Below are positions 58,565-64,000 of a stretch of DNA of 64,000 bases, piece after piece. The stretch spans positions 1 through 64,000 of the forward strand of contig NZ_DASVCJ010000076.1 in the NCBI RefSeq assembly GCF_036381655.1. The letters run 5' to 3'. How positions within the stretch are numbered: the stretch's first letter is position 1; every line of letters begins with the position of its first letter. The position numbers were made by a program, and so were the translations under genes. The notes below the pieces were generated by a model. That model made no database searches. It was not told the origin of the DNA and saw only the letters and a program-made list of their open reading frames with translations. Source of the DNA: Ferrovibrio sp036381655. GTDB lineage: Bacteria; Pseudomonadota; Alphaproteobacteria; Ferrovibrionales; Ferrovibrionaceae.

Positions 58565-58891
58565 ATGACCGGTAACACCTTGACGCGGGCGCAACTTAGC
58601 GAGGCGATCTACCAAGAGGTCGGCCTCTCGCGCAGCGAGTCCGCGCAACTGGTCGAGACTGTGCTGAACGAGATCATCGAGAGCCTGATCGCCGATCACA
58701 TGGTCAAGATCTCGTCCTTCGGCACCTTCCAGGTCCGCTCGAAAGGCGGGCGGATGGGCCGCAATCCCAAGACCGGCCAGGAAGTGCCGATCGATCCGCG
58801 CAAGGTGCTGGTATTCCGCGCCAGCCACGTCTTGAAGGAAAAGATCAACGCCGGGATGCATGCGGTTCAGCAGGGCAAGCCGGCCAGCTGA
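58565..58891 (+). CDS. ihfA: Integration host factor, alpha subunit
   Basis: IhfA, 108 residues, is a DNA-bending protein of the HU/IHF family. The motif GRMGRNPKTGQEVPIDPRKVLVF contains the beta-arm with the intercalating Pro (in RNPKTG). ATG 58565 follows AAGGGGG with 8-base spacing; two in-frame GTGs upstream are possible. The position between fabH and a MerR gene is the common alphaproteobacterial order, which supports IhfA over HU or IhfB. Confidence 0.93.
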   Translation: MTGNTLTRAQLSEAIYQEVGLSRSESAQLVETVLNEIIESLIADHMVKISSFGTFQVRSKGGRMGRNPKTGQEVPIDPRKVLVFRASHVLKEKINAGMHAVQQGKPAS

Positions 58892-58923
58892 AACGGCCCA
58901 GCAGCAATGGGGCCAGAGCGAAG

Positions 58924-59460
58924 ATGACAGGAGCGATGGTAGAGCGAATCGCCGAACGCAATCGGAGAAATACCAGCAGAGCCAGCGGCAAGAGCACGGA
59001 CGCAAAAACCGCCCGGGCCAAGACCGAAACCGCCTTCCGTACCATTGGCGAGGTCGCGGAGCAGCTGAATCTCCCGCAGCATGTCCTGCGTTTCTGGGAG
59101 AAGAAATTTCATCAGATTCGTCCGGTCAAACGCAGCGGCGGACGCCGTTATTATCGCGCCGAGGATATTGCGCTGCTGGTCGAGATTCGCGGCCTGCTGC
59201 ACGATCAAGGCTACACCATCCGCGGCGTGCAGAAGCTGCTGCGCGAGGGCGGTCTGGCCAAGGCGGTGAAGGCACGGGCCAAGGCCGAGCCGAAGGCCGC
59301 GATGGAAAAGCCGGCAGCAGCGAAGGCGGCCGATACCCGCCAGATCGGCATGCCGTTTGAGCTGCTCAACGACATGGGCCAGATGAAGCAGGCGATGAAG
59401 AATTGCCTGAAGGATCTGGAGGCGATCCACGCCGACATCGTCGCGCGTCAGATGCGCTAG
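58924..59460 (+). CDS. MerR-family transcriptional regulator
   Basis: A 178-residue MerR-type regulator. The DNA-binding domain lies after a 35-residue basic N-terminus: FRTIGEVAEQLNLPQHVLRFWEKKFHQIRPVKRSGGRRYYRAEDIALL (about residues 38-85, read in parts). The C-terminus is Lys/Ala-rich with a final helix, and has no cysteines for metal sensing. The ihfA-merR pair is widely conserved in alphaproteobacteria, but the regulon is unknown. ATG 58936 is another possible start. Confidence 0.9.
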   Translation: MTGAMVERIAERNRRNTSRASGKSTDAKTARAKTETAFRTIGEVAEQLNLPQHVLRFWEKKFHQIRPVKRSGGRRYYRAEDIALLVEIRGLLHDQGYTIRGVQKLLREGGLAKAVKARAKAEPKAAMEKPAAAKAADTRQIGMPFELLNDMGQMKQAMKNCLKDLEAIHADIVARQMR

Positions 59461-59866
59461 AAGCGGTGGCTTTCCGGGGCTCTTTTCCGCCTGCCTGTTC
59501 AACGACAACAGCGTTCAGTTGAAAGCCGGCTAAAGCCGGTTCGTTTGCGGCGCAGTCCGAGCCGGCGCGGCATGGCGCCAATGAAAATGCGTTAGCTGCC
59601 AATGCAAGCGAGAAATGCCGCCCGCGCGCTCGCGGCTTGCCCGCGGCCGTATTCGCGACGCTCGAGCGGTAAGAAAGTTGGAACAATATATGAACATGTT
59701 TTCAGGCGTGAAGCGGCTGATTGCCGCCCTAGGCTCGCCCGTGCGGCAGAGATCAATAACGATTCAGCAGGTTGCCTTGGTTGCAGAATGACGGCCGGCG
59801 TGGCTATAGTGCGGCCCCGCCCGAAGCCCGCCGCCAGCTTATCCGGCCGCCGGTTCCGGGCCCGGT
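59461..59866. other. 406-base gap between merR gene and tRNA-Pro
   Basis: No gene is supported. A weak hairpin, AGCCGGC-TAAA-GCCGGTT at 59524-59541 followed by CGTTTG, may end the merR transcript. The rest holds an AT-rich stretch near 59680-59700 and the candidate tRNA promoter near 59781-59810. Short frames on both strands here lack family motifs. Confidence 0.5.
59781..59810 (+). promoter_or_regulatory. Candidate promoter of tRNA-Pro
   Basis: TTGCAG (59781-59786) and TATAGT (59805-59810) are separated by 18 bases, 57 bases before the tRNA. The -10 is five of six matches to TATAAT, while the -35 is weaker. This fits a short-leader stable-RNA promoter. Confidence 0.45.
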
Positions 59867-59943
59867 CGGAGCGTAGCGCAGCCTGGTAGCGCATCAGTCT
59901 GGGGGACTGGGGGTCGTGGGTTCAAATCCCGCCGCTCCGACCA
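59867..59943 (+). tRNA. tRNA-Pro(GGG)
   Basis: The 77-base sequence folds as a cloverleaf: acceptor stem CGGAGCG (59867-59873) with CGCTCCG (59933-59939), D arm GCGCAGCCTGGTAGCGC, anticodon stem TCAGT/ACTGG with loop CTGGGGG and anticodon GGG at 59901-59903, and T arm GTGGG-TTCAAAT-CCCGC. The CCA end is encoded (59941-59943). The tRNA reads proline codons CCC and CCU. Confidence 0.97.
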
Positions 59944-60384
59944 TTTATCCCGAATCCACCGTCCTTTTTCCAAACGCGCTCAGGCCATCCGGTCAGACCG
60001 GCCTTAGGTGGCCTCTGGCGCTTTCCCGTCCCATACCATGCGATGGTATGCGGAGCCCGCCAAGCGACCAGCCGCCACGGTATGGTCACTGGCAGGGTCG
60101 AGTTCATCCTCTCATTATCGTCGTGGATGCGTCTGCTCTGCGGGTTGCGAAGAAAACGCACTGCGAGGGGAAGTCCGGCCAATTCGATAACGTTCAGCAG
60201 TGGGGCAGCGACTGATGAAAATCCTCATCACCAGCGCATTCTATGATTCATATCCCCCGAAATCCCGGCATCACCATGGCAGCGTGCATTCTAAGGCAGA
60301 GGGTCCGAGGGATTCGGGCACTGCGCCGCCCTGAGGCGGTTCTTTCGCACCGACCAGGTCCACACACTCCCCTGGCCCAAAAGG
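59944..60384. other. 441-base gap after tRNA-Pro
   Basis: No clear gene. A perfect inverted repeat CATACCAT-GCG-ATGGTATG lies at 60032-60050. A 39-codon frame from ATG 60215 (stop ends 60334) begins MKILITSAFYDSYPPKS, which resembles the N-terminus of a nucleotide-sugar enzyme but then diverges; it is too short to call. No integrase or direct repeat of the tRNA 3' end was seen. Confidence 0.5.
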
Positions 60385-61842
60385 ATGCCGCCCGTGACCG
60401 AACTTCAGCCCGTCGCCACAAGTGACAAGACGTCCGCCATCACCAGTCCGGCCATCGGCTTCGACATCGACGATGCGGCTGCCGCACCGGTCCCAGGCTT
60501 AGGCAGTCTCGCCAGCAAGGTGGCCGTTATCGGCCTGTCGCTGGGCACCATCATCTGGCTGGTCGGCGATATCGCCGTGGTTCCGTTTCTGCTGGGGGTC
60601 GCGATCGGCACCTATCTTGCCATCGCAATCGCCGACCGGTTGATCAGAACTGAGAGCTGGCGCATTGCCGCCGCCATCCTGTTCGCCAGCGGGTTATTCA
60701 GCACGCTATTGGCCCTTAACGTAGCGGGCATCGTCGGCAACCTGACCGGCAATCCGCACAGCGAGTCGTTGCGCAATCAGTGGGCCGTGACGATCGGTAT
60801 CGGCTTTTATACGCTGCAGATCATCGGTGTCGCCATCGACGTGATGCGGCGCAAAATCGGCCTGCCGCCGTTGCTCGACTACGTCTTCTATATTCTCTAT
60901 CTGCCGAAATTCCTGTCTGGGCCGATCGAGCAGGCGACCTTCCTGAACAAGGTGCGCGGCTATCGTCTGCGTTATGTCGACGCCAATTTTGCCACCGGCC
61001 TGCCCTGGCTGGTGCTGGGCGCGTTCATGAAATTCGGTGTTGCCGATTCCGTCAGCCGGCTGGTCGATATCGATTACGTACGGCCGCTGGGCCTGGTCAT
61101 CATCACCGCCATGTTCGAGATGCGCGTCTATTTCGATTGGGCGGGATACAGCTTGATGGCCTATGGTGCGGCGTGGTGCTTCGGTCTTCCCGTCATGCTC
61201 AATTTCGCGCAGCCGCTGTTTGCCCATAACCCGCAGAGGCTTTGGCGCCGGTGGCATATCAGCCTGGGGCGCTGGTTCCATGAATATCTCTACGAGCCGC
61301 TGCGCAAAGGGATTCCAAATCCGGTCCTGTTTTCCTTCCTGGCGCCGGTCGCAGTCTTCACCATTTCCGCGTCCTGGCATGGCGCTTCGTTCAATTTCCT
61401 GCTCTGGGGCACGTTCCATGCCAGTGCCTATCTCCTTTTCGTCAAGCTGCTGTGTCGCATACGGGCGCCACGCGCGCTCGGCGTCATCGGTTTCATCCTT
61501 CTTCTGCTGATGGGGCGCCTGTTGTTCATGGACGACGACATGACGCGATTGTTGACCAAGCTCGCCAATTTGAGTTCCGCAGCCGCGTGGGATGCCGATC
61601 TTTCGCTGGCATCCATTCGTCGGTTCCTCGAGCATGTCCGCGCCATGCCGCAAACCAAGGTCGGCGTTGCAGGTGTGCTGGTCGCTGCCTGCGTGATAGC
61701 GGTGGAATGGCAGAACGAGCGGCGCCATCACGGCAAGCCATATTATCTGCTGACGCGTCCGGCGGTGACCATTCTGCTGGCAACCGCCACTTTGCTGCTC
61801 GCCTGTGCAACCGATGTGGGATTCGTCTATGCGCGCTTCTAA
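60385..61842 (+). CDS. MBOAT-family membrane O-acyltransferase (AlgI-like)
   Basis: A 485-residue polytopic membrane protein of the MBOAT family. The N-terminal 35 residues are Ala/Thr-rich before the first helix; many hydrophobic helices follow. The signature region is RLWRRWHISLGRWFHEYLYEPLRKG, and the later SASWHGASFNFLLWGTFHA contains the conserved histidines of MBOAT enzymes. It probably transfers acetyl or other acyl groups to a polysaccharide or lipid. The next gene overlaps its end by 14 bases and may supply the periplasmic partner. Confidence 0.85.
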   Translation: MPPVTELQPVATSDKTSAITSPAIGFDIDDAAAAPVPGLGSLASKVAVIGLSLGTIIWLVGDIAVVPFLLGVAIGTYLAIAIADRLIRTESWRIAAAILFASGLFSTLLALNVAGIVGNLTGNPHSESLRNQWAVTIGIGFYTLQIIGVAIDVMRRKIGLPPLLDYVFYILYLPKFLSGPIEQATFLNKVRGYRLRYVDANFATGLPWLVLGAFMKFGVADSVSRLVDIDYVRPLGLVIITAMFEMRVYFDWAGYSLMAYGAAWCFGLPVMLNFAQPLFAHNPQRLWRRWHISLGRWFHEYLYEPLRKGIPNPVLFSFLAPVAVFTISASWHGASFNFLLWGTFHASAYLLFVKLLCRIRAPRALGVIGFILLLLMGRLLFMDDDMTRLLTKLANLSSAAAWDADLSLASIRRFLEHVRAMPQTKVGVAGVLVAACVIAVEWQNERRHHGKPYYLLTRPAVTILLATATLLLACATDVGFVYARF

Positions 61843-62797
61843 CCCAGGTTTGTTGCTGCTGCTGACACTGGCTTTGCTGTGGGCTGTTGGCGGCTATGTC
61901 TTCTATCGGCTGGATCGGTGGCATGACGAACGGGACTATCGCCTGCTGGCAGACTTGGCCGCCTATAAGGGCGAACTGGCTAAAAGCACCCCAAGCCCCC
62001 GTATCGTCATTGCCGGCGGATCGAATGCGTATTACGGGATCGATGCGAGGCAGCTCGAACGTCGACTCGGCGTTCCGACCGTCAACGTGGCGCTGCCGTT
62101 TGGCGCGCATCATTATCGCATCAACCTCGACCTCCTGAGTGAACTGGTGCGGGCAGGGGATACGATCGTCTATGCCTCGGCCAATTTCTGGCAGGGCGAA
62201 ATCGGCGTCCGGCGACGCGCCATCGGCTTCGATTCCTACCTGGTGAAGATCGACTACCCGGATTACGACCGCCAGTTCAAAGGCGACATCCTGCATTGGC
62301 AGGCTTTGCCGCACCGGAATTCGCTGCTGCTGTCGATCGTGGATGTTCTGAAAGCAGAGAAGGGCCGCTCCTGGATTGTCGATACCGATGATCATGGCGA
62401 TTTCACCGGTTGCGTTCCGCCGCCCGTATTGTCGCCGCAGCGTTTCGAGGGGGACCTGCCAAATGCGAAGCTGGCCAAGGCGCTGCTCGACGCTGCCGCC
62501 CGGTTGCGGCAGAAGGGCGTGCAGTTGCTGGTCCATATGCCATGGCTTTTCATATCCGAGCATGACCGCGAGCGCTGGATGCACTTCCGCGACCAGTTCA
62601 TCCGCCAGTACGAGCCGGCCATTCCAGTCCTGGCTGCGGAACCGTCGCGCATCCTGCGCAGCAAGCGCAGCGACTTCTGCGATTCTCCGCTGCATCCCTC
62701 GCGCGAGGCCACAAAGCTGCGGACCGAAGACCTGGTAACGGCCCTGAAACCATACCTGCGCGACCGCGTCGCGGCCTCCGCGAACGGAGCCCTTTGA
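61829..62797 (+). CDS. SGNH-hydrolase-like membrane-anchored protein, partner of the MBOAT gene
   Basis: A 322-residue protein with an N-terminal membrane helix (LLLLLTLALLWAVGGYVFYRL) and a periplasmic domain. IVIAGGSNAYYGIDARQLE looks like SGNH block I (Ser in GGSN), and DSPLHPSREATKL near the C-terminus supplies the Asp and His of block V. By overlap with the MBOAT gene, it resembles the AlgI plus AlgJ/AlgX or DltB plus DltD arrangement. Substrate is unknown. The ATG at 61829 is chosen over one at 61805. Confidence 0.7.
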   Translation: MRASNPGLLLLLTLALLWAVGGYVFYRLDRWHDERDYRLLADLAAYKGELAKSTPSPRIVIAGGSNAYYGIDARQLERRLGVPTVNVALPFGAHHYRINLDLLSELVRAGDTIVYASANFWQGEIGVRRRAIGFDSYLVKIDYPDYDRQFKGDILHWQALPHRNSLLLSIVDVLKAEKGRSWIVDTDDHGDFTGCVPPPVLSPQRFEGDLPNAKLAKALLDAAARLRQKGVQLLVHMPWLFISEHDRERWMHFRDQFIRQYEPAIPVLAAEPSRILRSKRSDFCDSPLHPSREATKLRTEDLVTALKPYLRDRVAASANGAL

Positions 62798-62891
62798 CCA
62801 GTCCCGTTTTACATGGGCAACCCGGGCTGGTTCACATCGGTTCAGGCTCTTCCTATATTGGGCGCCGTTCCTGGCCGCCGACGGATCCAGC

Positions 62892-63563
62892 ATGACTGCC
62901 GATTTCCATTACTACGAGACCGCCAAGGGCCATGGCCTGGCGCATGATCCCTTCAAGGCCATTGTCGGGCCGCGGCCGATCGGCTGGATCTCCTCCGTCG
63001 ACACCGCCGGACGGGTCAATCTGGCGCCCTACAGCTACTTCAATGCGGTCTGCGACGCGCCGCCGATGGTCGCCTTCGGCAGCAGCGGCTGGAAGGACAG
63101 CATCGCCAATGTGAAAGCGACTGGCGAGTTTGTCGCCAATCTGGTGACCAAGACCCTGGCCGAGGCGATGAACCAGACCTGTGCCCCCGTGCCGCATGAG
63201 ACCAACGAGTTTGAGATTTCCGGTCTGACGCAGGCATCCTGTCGATTGGTGAAGGCGCCGCGCGTGGCGGAGAGCCCGGCGGCGCTGGAATGCAAGCTGC
63301 TGCAGGTTGTCGAATTGCGGGATACGGAAGGGCGGCCGACGCAACACTGGCTTGCCATTGGCCAGGTCGTCGGGGTGCACATCAACAAGGCCTATCTGAA
63401 GGATGGCCTGTTCGATACAGCAGCCGCGCATCCGATCCTGCGCGCCGGCTATCTCGCCGATTATGCCGAGATCACGCCGGCGGCGATGTTCCGCATGCGG
63501 CGCCCGAGCGCCGAGGAAGCCTTGGAAGCTGCGCCGCGATTCCGGCGCAAGGAGACAGTTTGA
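62892..63563 (+). CDS. Flavin reductase family protein (FMN-binding split barrel)
   Basis: A 223-residue protein of the flavin reductase-like FMN-binding family. It shows KAIVGPRPIGWISSVDTAGRVNLAPYSYFNAVCDAPPMVAFGSSG (read in parts) and EFVANLVTKTLAEAMNQT, which form the flavin pocket in this group. These proteins reduce or bind flavin for partner oxygenases or act alone; the partner is not evident here. It ends one base before the next gene, which runs the opposite way. Confidence 0.88.
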   Translation: MTADFHYYETAKGHGLAHDPFKAIVGPRPIGWISSVDTAGRVNLAPYSYFNAVCDAPPMVAFGSSGWKDSIANVKATGEFVANLVTKTLAEAMNQTCAPVPHETNEFEISGLTQASCRLVKAPRVAESPAALECKLLQVVELRDTEGRPTQHWLAIGQVVGVHINKAYLKDGLFDTAAAHPILRAGYLADYAEITPAAMFRMRRPSAEEALEAAPRFRRKETV

Positions 63564-63564
63564 A

Positions 63565-64000
63565 TCACGGCTGCCCGGCGTCGCTTTCGTCTAGCTGGGA
63601 AACGCCGAACAGCATGTCGACGGTTTCGCCGTCGCGCGACAGCGGAAACAGCAGGGTCTCGACGCCGACCGTAACGCGTTCCTCGTTCCAGAACGTGACC
63701 GCGTTGATCTGCAGCGGCCGCCGGTGCTTGGCCACGGCGGCATAGGCACGCCCGACCAGGTCGGCGACGGGCGGTTCGAACAATTCGTCCAGCATACGGC
63801 CGGTGATTTCCCGGCCGGCCAGGTTGGTGACCAGCGTCCCCGCCAGACGATAGCGGAAGCGCAGGCGCGTGGCGCCGCGCACCACGTCGGCAAGAAAGAC
63901 GGTCGGCAGGAAGCTGCGCATCTCCACGGGATCGAGAGCGTCGCGGCAAGGCAATTTGCCATCCGGTGCGGTTTTGCCGTGCCAGTATGACCAGGCGGCA
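63565..64000 (-). CDS. PAS-domain protein (PAS_5-like), 5' end outside the window
   Basis: The minus-strand frame stays open past the right edge: upstream of the TTG at 63954 the codons read SYWHGKTAPDGKLPCRDALDPVEMRSFLP, a typical PAS_5-type opening (YW...G.LP.R.DIDP.E....LP), so the true start lies beyond 64000. Within the window are RLAGTLVTNLAGREITGRMLDELF and the closing MLFGVSQLDESDAGQP. These small PAS proteins are common in Rhodospirillales and of unknown ligand. It is convergent with the flavin reductase gene. Confidence 0.75.
   Translation of the reverse strand, partial: AAWSYWHGKTAPDGKLPCRDALDPVEMRSFLPTVFLADVVRGATRLRFRYRLAGTLVTNLAGREITGRMLDELFEPPVADLVGRAYAAVAKHRRPLQINAVTFWNEERVTVGVETLLFPLSRDGETVDMLFGVSQLDESDAGQP

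Noticed and set aside
59867..60384. A genomic island integrated at tRNA-Pro
   Set aside because: No integrase and no repeat of the tRNA 3' end was found in the rest of the window; only about 4 kb follows the tRNA, so the idea is untestable here.

Overview
The window reads as chromosomal core DNA of an alphaproteobacterium, most likely of the Rhodospirillales kind (Azospirillum/Rhodospirillum-like). The basis is gene content and order: tuf-S10-spc-alpha ribosomal blocks followed by a DegP-type protease, rarA, crcB, rluC, a HAD phosphatase, AsmA and an ATP12 homologue; then glyA-nrdR-ribD-ribE-ribB-ribH-nusB-thiL, hppA, and bamE / CBP3-type chaperone / yceD-rpmF-plsX-fabH-ihfA-merR followed by tRNA-Pro. 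Homologues of the mitochondrial assembly factors ATP12 and CBP3/UQCC1 support an alphaproteobacterial assignment. This is inferred from gene order; no 16S gene is present.

Layout. 1-14.4 kb: end of tuf, then 22 ribosomal protein genes from rpsJ to rplO, secY, adk, and a second block rpsM-rpsK-rpoA-rplQ, which has its own sigma70-like promoter and a terminator-like hairpin just downstream of it. 14.5-22.7 kb: a tightly overlapping run of housekeeping genes (periplasmic protease, RarA, fluoride channel, pseudouridine synthase, phosphatase, AsmA, F1-ATPase chaperone). 22.7-23.9 kb: wrbA and a decayed fragment of a TRAP-transporter solute-binding gene. 23.9-42.1 kb: acyl-CoA and branched-chain amino acid metabolism, with propionyl-CoA carboxylase (two subunits), three consecutive valine-degradation enzymes and a complete LIV-type ABC uptake system carrying two extra small genes, interrupted by an RND efflux pump with its divergent TetR regulator. 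42.2-49.8 kb: rpiB, glyA, nrdR and a riboflavin operon running into nusB and thiL. 50-63.5 kb: H+-pyrophosphatase, two cobalamin genes, envelope and respiratory assembly genes, the rpmF-plsX-fabH fatty-acid block, ihfA, a MerR regulator, tRNA-Pro(GGG), a two-gene MBOAT/SGNH acyl-transfer cassette, a flavin reductase family gene and the end of a PAS-domain gene running off the right edge.

How it fits together. The middle third makes a coherent pathway: LivHMGF plus binding protein import leucine, isoleucine and valine; the acyl-CoA dehydrogenase, 3-hydroxyisobutyryl-CoA hydrolase and 3-hydroxyisobutyrate dehydrogenase carry valine carbon towards propionyl-CoA; and PccAB carboxylates propionyl-CoA. 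The enoyl-CoA hydratase and methylmalonate-semialdehyde dehydrogenase steps are not in the window.

I found no phage, transposon, CRISPR array, toxin-antitoxin pair or recognisable defence system, and nothing I would call a new biological system. The most useful second looks are: a drop in GC and change of codon habit inside pccB near 25.1 kb, which may mark an assembly join or recombination point; a perfect 22-bp palindrome inside the RND-pump promoter; the promoter-plus-hairpin arrangement before rpsM; the TRAP gene remnant; and a RibB whose GTP cyclohydrolase-like half has lost its zinc cysteines.
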